Positions 15,952 to 24,860 are shown, counted from the stretch's first letter. The stretch is DNA of 64,000 bases from Pseudonocardia sp. EC080619-01 (GCF_001420995.1 NZ_CP012184.1:2216501-2280500), one strand, 5' to 3'. Numbers and translations: made by a program. The notes: generated by a model not told the origin, from the letters alone.

Positions 15952-17214
15952 TCAGGGGGCCCGGTGGCGGTGGCGCACGAGGGGGGTGGCGATCAGCAGG
16001 GCCGCGGCCGCGGCGCCGAAGGCGGCGGCGAAGCCGAAGGGTTCGGCGATCGCGCCGAGGCCGGAGGCGCCGAGGCCGGTCCCGGCGTCGTAGGCGATGT
16101 TCCAGGCGGCGCTCGCGGCTCCGTAGTGCAGCGGGCCCGCGGCGGCGAAGAGGGTGACCATCGCGTCGTTCTGCACCAGGCCGAACCCCGCACCGACCGC
16201 GGCCGCGCCCACCACCAGGAACGCCGCACCGACCGGAGCGGCCAGCACGCCGGTCATCCCGGCCGCGGCGACGAGCGTCCCGATCGGCAGCAACGCCCCC
16301 GGTCGTCCGCTGCGGTCGGTGCGCGCACCGGCGACACCCCGCCCGACCAGCGCGCCGAGCGCGGTGGCGAACAGCGCGGCCGGCACCGCGAGGCCCGACC
16401 CGGGAGCGGCGAGCGGGGCGAACGTGATCACGCCGCCCTGGGCGGTCGAGCACACCAGCATCGCCAGGACCGGTGCGGCCGGGAGCCGGCGGCGGCCGTC
16501 ACGGGGGTGGCCGGTGGCGCCGGCGAACGGCGACCGACGTGTGTATCCCGCGACGCCCGGCCCCGGCACCTCCGGAGCGTGTCCCGCGCCGCCCGGACCC
16601 GATCCGGTCCGACGGTCTCCCCCGGCGCCCGGCCCCGTCCGAGCGCGTCCCGCGACGGCCGGACCGCGCACGAACGCGATCACCAGCGCCCCGCCGACCG
16701 GGGCCAGCCCCGCGGCGACGAACACCCCCGTGAACCCGATCGCGTCGACGACGGCCACCCCGGCGGGCAGCAGCGCCAGCTGCGGGAGGCCGACCGCGTA
16801 GCCGTACCGGGCCGACGCCCGCCCGTGCGCCGACGGCTCGACCAGCTCGGCGACCAGGGCGCTGCCCGCCACCGTCGCCATCCCGAACCCGACACCGCGC
16901 ACGGCCGAGACCGCCAGCACCGGCGCGAGGTCCGCGGTGAGTGCGAGCAGCGGCGTGGGCAGCCCGAGCAGCAGCGATCCCACCACGAGCACCGGGCGGT
17001 GCCCGACCCTCCGCAGCATCGCGGGCACGAGGAGCTGGGTGCCGACGGTGACCGCCATCAGCACCCCGGTCGTCAGCCCGGCGCCGAACTCGCCCGACCC
17101 GCCGCGCGCCACCCACAGCGGCACCACCGGCAGCAGCAGCGCGTAGCCGCCGAAACCGAGCGCGGTGGCACCGAGGAGCAGCAGGAACGGCGGGGAGGAC
17201 AACGAGCGGGGCAC
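15952..17214 (-). CDS. MFS transporter with long repetitive cytoplasmic loop
   Basis: 420 residues, 12 predicted membrane segments in two six-helix halves. The first half opens PPFLLLLGATALGFGGYALLLPVVPLWVARGG and carries MLRRVGHRPVLVVG (motif A position). The second half has VGAGFGLVQNDAMVTLF. The central loop, about residues 190-245, is Gly/Pro/Arg-rich and is encoded by degenerate tandem repeats, longer than usual for the family. It starts at GTG 17214. A drug or metabolite efflux role is likely from the fold; the substrate is unknown. It sits tail-on to the siderophore-binding gene but there is no evidence that it exports a siderophore. Confidence 0.85.
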   Translation of the reverse strand: MPRSLSSPPFLLLLGATALGFGGYALLLPVVPLWVARGGSGEFGAGLTTGVLMAVTVGTQLLVPAMLRRVGHRPVLVVGSLLLGLPTPLLALTADLAPVLAVSAVRGVGFGMATVAGSALVAELVEPSAHGRASARYGYAVGLPQLALLPAGVAVVDAIGFTGVFVAAGLAPVGGALVIAFVRGPAVAGRARTGPGAGGDRRTGSGPGGAGHAPEVPGPGVAGYTRRSPFAGATGHPRDGRRRLPAAPVLAMLVCSTAQGGVITFAPLAAPGSGLAVPAALFATALGALVGRGVAGARTDRSGRPGALLPIGTLVAAAGMTGVLAAPVGAAFLVVGAAAVGAGFGLVQNDAMVTLFAAAGPLHYGAASAAWNIAYDAGTGLGASGLGAIAEPFGFAAAFGAAAAALLIATPLVRHRHRAP

Positions 17215-17236
17215 GCCCCACCCTGTCAGTCCCCGG

Positions 17237-18247
17237 TCAGGTCCTGGGCAGCGCCTGCTCCACCATCGGGACGATGCCGTCGAGCGCGGCGGGCAGGCTC
17301 AGCACGGTCTGCCAGCCGAAGGCGTTCTCCACCGCGCCCTCGAGGAAGATGCTGCGCTGCTCGCGGGTCACCGGCAGCCGGGAAACCAACTGGTCGTTCT
17401 CGACCGTGGCCCTCCCGCCGGGGGTGAAGGACAGCTGGTCCCAGACGAGCAGGTCGTGGTCCAGCTCGGTCGCCTGCTCGAAGCTCAGGTCGGCGTAGAA
17501 GTTGGTCCCGGCGATCTCGTCGAAGCGCGGCGGGGTGACGAACCCGAGGTTGCCGAAGAACCGCGACCGCGGGTCCTGCGAGGCGAAGATGCTGAAGTTG
17601 TCGGCGCCGCGGGTCGCGACCGCCGCCTGCTTGCCCGCCCACTGCGGGTTCGCGTCGCGGACCTGCGCGAACCGCGCGTCGAGGTCGGCGACCAGCTGGT
17701 CGGCCTGCGCCTCCCGGCCGAGCGCGCGCCCGGTGAACCGGGTCGCGTCCTGCCAGGGGACGCCGTAGTCGTTGAAGCCGGCCGGCGGGCCCACGGTCGG
17801 TGCGATCGCGCTGATCGTGGCGTAGTTCTGCTGGTCCAGGTCGGAGTAGATGCCGATGATCAGATCCGGCTGCAGCGCGGCGATCTTCTCCGGCTCCAGG
17901 GTCGGCATGTTCAGGATCTGGGGCTGCGAGCCGGTCTGCTGCGCCGCGGCCGACGCCCACGGCTGCACGGCGGTGTTCTCGTCGCCGTACCAGTAGCGGA
18001 CGCCGACGACCGGCACTCCGAGCGCCAGGATCGCGTCGTGGTCGGAGTAGCCGATGCTCACGACCCGCTGCGGGGCGCGCTCGATCGTCGTCGAGCCGAA
18101 CTTGTGCTCGATCGTCACCGGGAAGCCCTCGCCGTCGGCCGCGCCGCCGCTGCCCCCACCGGACTCACCACCACCGCACCCGGACAGCAGCACACCGCCC
18201 GCCGCCGCCAGCGAACCCAGCAGCACCTGCCGCCGTGAGAACTCCAT
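17237..18247 (-). CDS. Iron-siderophore ABC transporter substrate-binding lipoprotein
   Basis: 336 residues of the FecB/FepB class (periplasmic-binding protein 2, two lobes joined by a long helix). The N-terminus has a twin-arginine-like SRRQVLLG followed by a lipobox LLSGC with C24 as the lipidated cysteine, so it is probably exported folded through Tat and anchored. The body shows QRVVSIGYSDHDAILALGV and ALQPDLIIGIYSDL, both typical. The ATG at 18247 is supported by GGAGGT 7 nt upstream. An IdeR/DtxR-like box lies 33 bp upstream. No permease or ATPase gene is adjacent, so it must work with a system encoded elsewhere. Confidence 0.92.
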   Translation of the reverse strand: MEFSRRQVLLGSLAAAGGVLLSGCGGGESGGGSGGAADGEGFPVTIEHKFGSTTIERAPQRVVSIGYSDHDAILALGVPVVGVRYWYGDENTAVQPWASAAAQQTGSQPQILNMPTLEPEKIAALQPDLIIGIYSDLDQQNYATISAIAPTVGPPAGFNDYGVPWQDATRFTGRALGREAQADQLVADLDARFAQVRDANPQWAGKQAAVATRGADNFSIFASQDPRSRFFGNLGFVTPPRFDEIAGTNFYADLSFEQATELDHDLLVWDQLSFTPGGRATVENDQLVSRLPVTREQRSIFLEGAVENAFGWQTVLSLPAALDGIVPMVEQALPRT

Positions 18248-18279
18248 GACCAGCACCTCCGTGATCGTTCCGGCGGAAT

Positions 18280-18298
18280 GTTAGCCAGCCTTGCCTCA
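18280..18298 (-). promoter_or_regulatory. IdeR/DtxR-like iron box
   Basis: GTTAGCCAGCCTTGCCTCA matches 11 of 19 positions of the palindrome TTAGGTTAGCCTAACCTAA, with the AGCCT core and CCT intact. It lies upstream of the siderophore-binding lipoprotein gene, where iron repression is expected. Confidence 0.6.
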
Positions 18299-18454
18299 CC
18301 TGCATACAGGCGAGCCTGACTCCGTCCGCGGTGGGCGAGCGGCGGACGACCGTTCACCGGCACGTAGGACGTCCTCGCGCGTCCGTATGGCGCAGCCCTT
18401 CCGGGTGCCACTGCCGCGTTGCTACGAACGTGCAGGACAACCGAGGAGGTGCGC

Positions 18455-19816
18455 ATGGAGTTCGGACCCTGGTCGCTGGTGGTCGACGCCGGCCTGATCG
18501 GCGGGCTGCTGCTCGTCGGCACGCTCGTCCGGCGGTGGGTGGTCCCGGCCCAGCGGCTGATGCTCCCGGCGAGCGTCGTCGCGGGGTTCCTGGGGCTGCT
18601 GCTCGGTCCGCAGGTGCTCGGGGTCCTGCCGTTCTCCGACCAGCTCGGGACCTACGCCTCGGTGCTCATCGCCGTCGTCTTCGCCTGTCTCGGCCTGGGC
18701 GACGACCCGCACTCGCGCGGCTTCGGCCGGTCGACCGCGGCGTTCTCCGCCTACTCGTTCGCGATGTACGCGCTCCAGGTCGGGCTGGGCATGGTGCTGG
18801 CCTACGTGCTGTTCGTGCCGGTGTTCGGCACCCCGGACGGGTTCGGCCTGCTGCTGTTCGCCGGCTGGGCGGGCGGCTTCGGGTCGGCCGCCGCCGTCGG
18901 CTCGGTGTTCGCCGACGCCGGGTGGGAGGGCGCGGCGTCGCTCGCCTTCACGTCGGCGACCGTCGGGATGCTCGCCGGCGTGGTCGGCGGGATCGCGATC
19001 GCGAACTGGGGTGCCCGGCGCGGGCACACCGACCGGATCGGCCGGTTCGACCAGCTCCCCGCGGCGCTGCGCACCGGCCTGGTGCCGGCACCGGACCGGG
19101 AGCCGACCGGGATCGGGACGACCTCGCCGTCGTCGATCGAGCCGCTCGGCCTGCAGGTCTGCCTGATCGCGGCGGTGACGGTCCTCGGCTACGGCGTGGC
19201 CGAGGGGATCGGGCTGCTGGTCCCGTCGTTCGCGGCGCCGGTGTTCGTCCTCGCCTTCCTCGCCGGGCTGCTGGTCAAGACGGTCGCCCGCCGGACGCCG
19301 GCCTGGCAGTACTGCGACCAGCGCAGCCTGAAGAGCATCTCCGGTCTCGCCACGGACCTGCTCATCGTCTGCGGCATCGCCTCGATCACGCCCAGCCTGG
19401 TCGCCGACTACTGGCTGCCGCTGACCCTGCTGTTCGTCGCCGCGCTCGCACTCAACCTGGCGATGTTCCGCTGGGTCGCCCCGAAGGTCATGCACGGCGC
19501 CTGGTTCGAGAAGTCGCTGTTCACCTGGGGCTGGGCCACCGGCGCCGTCGCGACGTCGGTCGCGCTGCTGCGGATGGTCGACCCCGATCTCGACAGCCGC
19601 ACCCTGGAGGAGTTCGGACTCGCGTACCTGCCCGTCGCACCGCTGGAGACGGCGAGCATCGCGGTGACGCCGCTGCTGGTGCTCGCGGGTCTCGGGTGGG
19701 CGGTCGCGGGCGGCTGGACCGCGGCCGGGCTCGTCGCCCTCGCCCTGCCGTTCCTGCTCGGCTGGACCCGCGCCCGGTCCGGCACACCCGACCGCCCCGG
19801 AGAGAGGACCTCATGA
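18455..19816 (+). CDS. gltS: GltS family sodium:dicarboxylate (glutamate-type) symporter
   Basis: 453 residues with about eleven membrane segments, longer than E. coli GltS (about 400). Features include LMLPASVVAGFLGLLLGPQVLG near the N-terminus, the glycine-rich re-entrant segment FAGWAGGFGSAAAVGSVFADAGW in the middle of the first half, and its repeat-related counterpart TWGWATGAVATSVALLRMVD in the second half. The start ATG 18455 follows GAGGAGGT. The stop overlaps the ATG of an FAD-dependent amine oxidase (ATGA). This coupling suggests the imported compound is an amino acid or N-alkyl amino acid oxidised by the next gene product; glutamate itself is only one possibility. Confidence 0.8.
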   Translation: MEFGPWSLVVDAGLIGGLLLVGTLVRRWVVPAQRLMLPASVVAGFLGLLLGPQVLGVLPFSDQLGTYASVLIAVVFACLGLGDDPHSRGFGRSTAAFSAYSFAMYALQVGLGMVLAYVLFVPVFGTPDGFGLLLFAGWAGGFGSAAAVGSVFADAGWEGAASLAFTSATVGMLAGVVGGIAIANWGARRGHTDRIGRFDQLPAALRTGLVPAPDREPTGIGTTSPSSIEPLGLQVCLIAAVTVLGYGVAEGIGLLVPSFAAPVFVLAFLAGLLVKTVARRTPAWQYCDQRSLKSISGLATDLLIVCGIASITPSLVADYWLPLTLLFVAALALNLAMFRWVAPKVMHGAWFEKSLFTWGWATGAVATSVALLRMVDPDLDSRTLEEFGLAYLPVAPLETASIAVTPLLVLAGLGWAVAGGWTAAGLVALALPFLLGWTRARSGTPDRPGERTS

Positions 19817-20997
19817 ACGACCATCCCCTGCCCGACGCCGACGTCGCCGTCATCGGCCTCGGAGCGATGGGCTCGATGGCCGCCTGGCAGCTGGCCGAGT
19901 CCGGCGCGGACGTGCTCGGCTTCGAGCAGTACGGTCTCGCGCACGACCGCGGGGCCGCGGGCGGCGAGTCCCGCCTGTTCCGCGCGGCCTACCACGAGGG
20001 CCCGGAGTACGTCCCGCTGCTGCGCCGGGCCCGGGACATGTGGATCGAGCTCACGGAGAGCTCCGGGCGCCCGCTGTTCACCCCGACCGGATGCCTGTCG
20101 GTCGGCCTGCCGGACATCGACCCGATGCGCAACGTGCGGGCCTCGGTCGACGAGCACGGCCTGGAGCACGAGATCCTCGGCCCGGACGAGCTGACCGCCC
20201 GCTTCCCGCAGCACGCGCCGGCCGACGGCGAGATCGGGATCCTCGACGCCGCGGGCGGGATGCTGCGCCCCGAGCTGGCCGTGGTCACGGCGCTCGAGCG
20301 GGCCCGCGCGTCCGGCGCCCGGCTCCTGGAGCGGACGGCGGTGCTGGCGGTCGAGCCCGACGACGCCGGCGTCACCGTCGTGACCGCCGAGCGGACCTGG
20401 CGGGTGCGCCGCGCCGTCGTCACCACGGGGCCGTGGGTGCGCGAGCTCGTCCCCGGTGCCGCGGTGACCCCGAAACCGGTCGTGCTCACCTGGTTCGCAC
20501 CGGTCCGGGTGCAGGACTACCTGCCCGAGGTGTTCCCGGCCTTCATCCGCGACACCGGCGGCCATCACCTGTTCGGTTGCCCGGTGATGGACGGCGTCTC
20601 GGTCAAGGCCGGCGTCGCCGACGTCTGGGACCCGCTGGCCGACCCGCGCGCGCTCACCCGGGACCTGCCCGAGCCCGCGCTGGCACCCGTCACCGAGGCG
20701 GTGCGGCGGCTGCTGCCCGGTCTGCACCCGGATCCGATCCGGCACGGCGTCTACATGGACGGCTACACGGCCGACCGGACGGCACTGGTCGGCCCGGCAC
20801 CGGGTGCGCCGAACGTCACCGTGCTGGCCGGGTTCTCGGGCCACGGGTTCAAGATGGCGCCGGTGTTCGGGCGGGTCGCCGCGGACCTGGTCCTCGAGGG
20901 CGGGACGGCGTTCGACGTCGCCCGGATGGATCCGGGCCGGTTCAGCCCCGCAGGCGCAGCAGCTCGTCCCGCAGCGCCCGGCCCGCAGGCGCGCTGA
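19813..20997 (+). CDS. FAD-dependent oxidoreductase, sarcosine oxidase / N-methyl amino acid oxidase type (DAO family)
   Basis: 394 residues. The N-terminal FAD dinucleotide fold is VAVIGLGAMGSMAAWQLAESGADVLGFEQY, followed by the MSOX-type AAGGESRLFRAAYHEGPEYVPL. The C-terminus has NVTVLAGFSGHGFKMAPVFG, the usual flavin contact. The position where monomeric sarcosine oxidases carry the covalently flavinylated cysteine reads HGVYMDGYTADRT with no cysteine, so the FAD is probably non-covalent. It is coupled to the GltS-like symporter. The final 56 nt overlap the convergent LysR gene. Substrate: a secondary or primary amino acid (inferred). Confidence 0.88.
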   Translation: MNDHPLPDADVAVIGLGAMGSMAAWQLAESGADVLGFEQYGLAHDRGAAGGESRLFRAAYHEGPEYVPLLRRARDMWIELTESSGRPLFTPTGCLSVGLPDIDPMRNVRASVDEHGLEHEILGPDELTARFPQHAPADGEIGILDAAGGMLRPELAVVTALERARASGARLLERTAVLAVEPDDAGVTVVTAERTWRVRRAVVTTGPWVRELVPGAAVTPKPVVLTWFAPVRVQDYLPEVFPAFIRDTGGHHLFGCPVMDGVSVKAGVADVWDPLADPRALTRDLPEPALAPVTEAVRRLLPGLHPDPIRHGVYMDGYTADRTALVGPAPGAPNVTVLAGFSGHGFKMAPVFGRVAADLVLEGGTAFDVARMDPGRFSPAGAAARPAAPGPQAR

Positions 20998-21817
20998 CCG
21001 GTCCGACCAGCACCGACAGCGGGGTGACGGCGAGCGGGTCGCTCAGCGGGCGCGCGACGACCCCGGCCATCCGCAGCCGGGTCGTCGCGCGCGGCACGAT
21101 CGCCACCGCGAGCCCGGAGGCGACGACGCCGAGCACCGACTGGTCGTTGACGGCCTCCTGGGTGACCCGCGGCGAGAAACCGGCCCGCACACAGGCGGCG
21201 ACGATGGTGTCGTGCGCGACGGGCGCGTGGTCGCGCGGGAAGCAGACGAACGACTCACCCGCCAGGTCGGCGAGGTCGACCGGGCCGGCGTCGGCGAGCG
21301 GGTGCGAGACGGGCAGCAGGCAGGTCAGGGGCTCGTCCGCGAGCCGGACGACCTCGATGCCGTCCCCGGAGACGAGCATCCGGCACACCCCGACGTCGAC
21401 GGCGCCCGCCCGCAGCGCCTCGACCTGCGCCCGCTGCCCCATCTCGTGCACCAGCGGGAGCACCTCGGGGTGGCCGGCGAGGAACCCCGGCAGGACGTCC
21501 GGGAGCAGGCCCGACACCGCGGACGGGATGCAGCCGATCCGCAGCGGCGTCCGCGTCGACCCGCCCGCGACGACCGCGCCCAGCTCCCGGGTGCGGCCCA
21601 CGATCAGCCGGGCCTCCGGGACCAGCGCGGCGCCGGCGGCGGTGAGCCGCAGCCGTCGTCTGCTCCGGTCGAACAGGGCGACGCCGAGCCGGCGCTCCAG
21701 CTTGGTGACGGCCTGGCTCAGGGCGGCCTGCGCCATCTGCAGCTCGCGGGCCGCGTCGGTGACGCTGAGCCGGTCGGCGACGGCGAGGAAGTACTGCAGC
21801 TGACGGACCTCGACCAT
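20942..21817 (-). CDS. LysR family transcriptional regulator
   Basis: 291 residues. The winged HTH is at 1-65 (MVEVRQLQYFLAVADRLSVTDAARELQMAQAALSQAVTKLERRLG, split here only by its turn) and the effector domain is at 90-285, with RIGCIPSAVSGLLPDVLPGF at its start. It overlaps the 3' end of the FAD oxidase gene on the other strand (20942-20997), so the three genes GltS, oxidase and LysR form a compact convergent unit. LysR proteins usually control neighbours, but the promoter of gltS is 2.5 kb away, so regulation of that operon is an inference. Confidence 0.92.
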   Translation of the reverse strand: MVEVRQLQYFLAVADRLSVTDAARELQMAQAALSQAVTKLERRLGVALFDRSRRRLRLTAAGAALVPEARLIVGRTRELGAVVAGGSTRTPLRIGCIPSAVSGLLPDVLPGFLAGHPEVLPLVHEMGQRAQVEALRAGAVDVGVCRMLVSGDGIEVVRLADEPLTCLLPVSHPLADAGPVDLADLAGESFVCFPRDHAPVAHDTIVAACVRAGFSPRVTQEAVNDQSVLGVVASGLAVAIVPRATTRLRMAGVVARPLSDPLAVTPLSVLVGPVSAPAGRALRDELLRLRG

Positions 21818-21853
21818 CGGCCCATTGTCGTCGCGATCGCGTCGCGGACGCTC

Positions 21854-23002
21854 TCAGCGGGAGCCCTGGCGCGGCGCCCGGCGCCGCACGGTGCGCGGCG
21901 CGTGCGGCAGGTCCAGGCCGTAGAGCCGGGCCGCGGTGCCACCGAGGACGGCCTCGCGGACGTCGTCGTCGAGCTCGGGGTAGCGGCCCCGCAGCGGCTC
22001 CGGGTAGCGGAACGTCATGAGGTCCCGGATCAGCCGGTCCGGCCGCACCAGGGGGTAGCCGCTGCCGAACATCAGCCGGTCCGGGCCGTAGGCGGCCAGC
22101 AGCTCCCCCAGCGCCTCCGCGGCGGGGACCGGGTCGCGGCGCAGCCCGACCAGCACCTCGGTGAGCAGGACGTGCACGTTCGGCAGCCGGGCCAGCCGGA
22201 CCAGTGCCGCGGTCGGCGCGATCGTCGCCCCGAGCACGAACCGCACCCGGGGCAGGGCGGCGGCGAGCTCCCGCACCTCGGCGAGCTCGATCCCGCCGGC
22301 CGGGAGGGGGCCCGCGGTGCGTGCCCGCACCGGGAGCGCGGAGCCGGCCCGGACGGGCTCGGCCCAGCTGGGCCACCGCGGCCGCGGGGTGGCGTCACCG
22401 GCGTCGACCACGCCGGCGTACGCCCAGCCCGGTGCCGCGGCCGGCGGCCGCGCCGTCGGTGCGACGCCGACGTGCACCACCCCGGCGCCCGCCTGCTCGG
22501 CGCGGATCAACGTCCGCCGCAGCCACGACGCCCGCAGCGACACCGCCGTCTCCGGGCGGCGCGAGGGCAGCACGGTCAGCGCCCGCATCCCGCCCCGGGT
22601 CACCTGGGCACCGATCCCGCGGGCCCGAGCCCGGTCGGCCGGGTCGAGCTCCCCGGCGAGCACCAGCCGTCCGGGATGTTCCTCGGCCAGCTCGGCGTGC
22701 CACCCGGGTGCCGCGAAGCCGAGCACGAACAGGTCGTCGAACGTGGCCGGGACCAGGACGGCGCGGTCGACGGCCGACAGCACGTGTGCGGCCAGCGCGT
22801 CCGGCGTGACCAGGCCGAACGCGTCGGCCGAGAGCGGCGACGGCGAGGGGTCGACCATCCGGTGCCGGTGGTGCAGGTCGGCGACGAACTGTTCCCCGGC
22901 CGGACCGGCCTGGTTGTGGGGGCGGCCGTCCCAGCCGTGGACCTGGGCGTCCACCACGGACGGGACGTCCGTACCCGCGCACCACCGGTCCACCTCGACC
23001 AT
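21854..23002 (-). CDS. Amidohydrolase-like protein with degenerate metal site, at the distal end of the monooxygenase cluster
   Basis: 382 residues with a TIM-barrel layout of the Amidohydrolase_2 family (N-terminal strand PSVVDAQVHGW, later RVRFVLGA and DRLMFGSGYPLV, C-terminal AARLYGL). Two key ligands are changed: the canonical DxHxH reads D18-A-Q20-V-H22, and the usual FGSD/FGTD aspartate is glycine at 315 (FGSGYP). A standard metal-dependent hydrolase is therefore doubtful. It follows groEL on the same strand behind two hairpins. Similar proteins accompany propane monooxygenase clusters (from memory), so a maturation or accessory role is plausible. A GTG at about 22991 could be the true start. 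Confidence 0.75.
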   Translation of the reverse strand: MVEVDRWCAGTDVPSVVDAQVHGWDGRPHNQAGPAGEQFVADLHHRHRMVDPSPSPLSADAFGLVTPDALAAHVLSAVDRAVLVPATFDDLFVLGFAAPGWHAELAEEHPGRLVLAGELDPADRARARGIGAQVTRGGMRALTVLPSRRPETAVSLRASWLRRTLIRAEQAGAGVVHVGVAPTARPPAAAPGWAYAGVVDAGDATPRPRWPSWAEPVRAGSALPVRARTAGPLPAGGIELAEVRELAAALPRVRFVLGATIAPTAALVRLARLPNVHVLLTEVLVGLRRDPVPAAEALGELLAAYGPDRLMFGSGYPLVRPDRLIRDLMTFRYPEPLRGRYPELDDDVREAVLGGTAARLYGLDLPHAPRTVRRRAPRQGSR

Positions 23003-23021
23003 CCCTCCACTCTCGCGAACC

Positions 23022-23083
23022 GGCCCGGCACGCGCAGGGCGTGCCGGGCCTTCGATCCGGACCCGCGACCCGGGTCCGGATCG
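23022..23083. terminator. Two consecutive hairpins after groEL
   Basis: GGCCCGGCACGC with its complement (23022-23033 / 23039-23050) and CGATCCGGACCC with its complement (23053-23064 / 23072-23083), both 12-bp perfect. They lie directly after the groEL stop and before the amidohydrolase-like gene, and probably end or strongly attenuate the prm message. Confidence 0.75.
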
Positions 23084-23102
23084 CCGTCGTCGTATGCCGG
23101 GG

Positions 23103-24791
23103 TCAGCCCACCGACGGTCCGAGGCCCATCGACTGCGGTGTGCTCGAGTCCGGGTCGGGCTGCGGGATGCCCTCGTCCAGCTGGCCGAACTCCGTCATGA
23201 GCGCCTTGTTCCACGGCGTCTGCTCCTCGGCCACCAGCGAGTTGGTGGTGAGGATCAGGCCGGCCACCGACGCCCCGTTCTGCAGGGCGGAGCGGACCAC
23301 CCGGAGCGGGTCGATGATCCCCAGCTCGACCATGTTCCCGAAGCGGCCCTCCAGCGCGTCGAACCCGTCGTCGGAGGCCATCGCGGTGACCTGCTTGACG
23401 ACGTCGTCGCCGTCGTAGCCGGCGTTGGACGCGATGAGGTGCACCGGCTCGGACAGCGCGTGCCGGACGATCTCGACGCCGAGCCGGTAGTCCCCGGTGA
23501 CGTCGAGGGCGTCGAGCGCCGGCTCGGCGTGCAGCAGTGCCGCACCGCCGCCCGCGACGATGCCCTCGGCGACCGCGGCCCGGGTGGCCTGCAGCGAGTC
23601 GTCGACACGGTGCCGGATCTCGCGGGTCTCGGCGTTCGTCGGAGCGCCCACCGAGATGATGGCGGCCTTGCCGGAGAGCCGGGCGATCCGGTCGGAGAAG
23701 AAGTCCTCGTCGGTGCCGATGGTGGCCCTGGCGAGCTCGGCACGGAGCTGGGCCAGCCGGTTCTCCAGCGCGCCCCGGTCGCCCTTCCCGCCGATGAAGG
23801 TGGTGCTCTCACTGGTCACCCGAACCTGCGAGGCGCGGCCGAGGTGCTCGATGTCGATCTGCTCCAGCGAGAACGACGAGCTCTTGGAGTGCACCTTGCC
23901 CCCGCACAGCGAGGCCATGTCCTCGAGCAGGTGGATGCGCTTCTCCCCGAACCCGGGCGCCTTGATCGCGACGGCCTGGAAGTGCCCGTTGACGTGGTTG
24001 TGCACCAGCATCTGGAGTGCGGTGCCCTCGACGGTCTCGGCGACGACGACCAGCGGCCGGCGCTCGTTGCGCATGATCCGGTCCAGCACCGGCATGATCT
24101 GCTGGACGTCCTTGATCTTCTCCGCGGAGAAGAGGATGTAGGGGTCGTCGACGATCGCCTCGAGGGTGCCGGGGTTGGTCACCATGTAGGGCGACACGTA
24201 CCCGTTGTCGAACTCGAAGTCCTCGACGAACGAGACCGTGACGCCCGGGATCGGGGCGTCGTCGACGGTCACCACGCCGTCGTCGCCGACGGTGTGGAGC
24301 GCCCGCGCGACGACGTTGCCGATCGACCAGTCGTCGTTGGCGGAGATGGCGGCGACGCGGGCGTACTCCTCCTCGGAGCTCACCGGGTGCGAGACGGCCT
24401 GCAGCCGCTCCACCAGTGCCCCGACGGCGAGGTCGATGCCCCGCTTGACCAGGACGGGGTTGCCGCCGCGCTCGATCGCGCCCATGCCCTCGCGGACCAT
24501 GGCCTGCGCGATGACGGTCGCGGTCGTCGTGCCGTCGCCGACGGTGTCGTTGGTCTTCACCGCCGCTTCCTTGAGCAGCTGGGCGCCCATGTTCTCGAAC
24601 GGGTCGCGCAGGTGGATCTCGCGGGCGATGGTCACGCCGTCGTTCGTGACCTCGGGCGAGCCCGTGATCTTCTCCAGGATGACGTTGCGTCCCTTGGGAC
24701 CGAGCGTGCTCTTGACGGCTTCGGCGAGCTGGTCGACGCCGGCCTGCAGCAGGTGCCGGCCCTCGGCACCGAAGCGGAGTTCCTTGGCCAT
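23103..24791 (-). CDS. groEL: GroEL-type 60 kDa chaperonin dedicated to the monooxygenase cluster
   Basis: 562 residues, slightly longer than housekeeping GroEL. The ATP-site motif VGDGTTTATV is present near residue 85, as are EDFEFDNGYVSPYMVTNP and VAEGIVAGGGAAL. The C-terminus ends in an acidic Pro/Ser stretch and SMGLGPSVG, without the GGM repeats of canonical GroEL or the histidine-rich tail of mycobacterial GroEL1. No groES and no CIRCE element accompany it. A divergent GroEL-like gene is part of mycobacterial mim clusters, where it is needed for active hydroxylase (family knowledge). It lies 164 nt after prmD. Confidence 0.93.
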   Translation of the reverse strand: MAKELRFGAEGRHLLQAGVDQLAEAVKSTLGPKGRNVILEKITGSPEVTNDGVTIAREIHLRDPFENMGAQLLKEAAVKTNDTVGDGTTTATVIAQAMVREGMGAIERGGNPVLVKRGIDLAVGALVERLQAVSHPVSSEEEYARVAAISANDDWSIGNVVARALHTVGDDGVVTVDDAPIPGVTVSFVEDFEFDNGYVSPYMVTNPGTLEAIVDDPYILFSAEKIKDVQQIMPVLDRIMRNERRPLVVVAETVEGTALQMLVHNHVNGHFQAVAIKAPGFGEKRIHLLEDMASLCGGKVHSKSSSFSLEQIDIEHLGRASQVRVTSESTTFIGGKGDRGALENRLAQLRAELARATIGTDEDFFSDRIARLSGKAAIISVGAPTNAETREIRHRVDDSLQATRAAVAEGIVAGGGAALLHAEPALDALDVTGDYRLGVEIVRHALSEPVHLIASNAGYDGDDVVKQVTAMASDDGFDALEGRFGNMVELGIIDPLRVVRSALQNGASVAGLILTTNSLVAEEQTPWNKALMTEFGQLDEGIPQPDPDSSTPQSMGLGPSVG

Positions 24792-24860
24792 GGTGGGAGT
24801 CCTCCCGGAGAAAGTTGGTCCAGTGCGCGGGTGCGGATCAACGTGAGCGGCGCCGCACCG

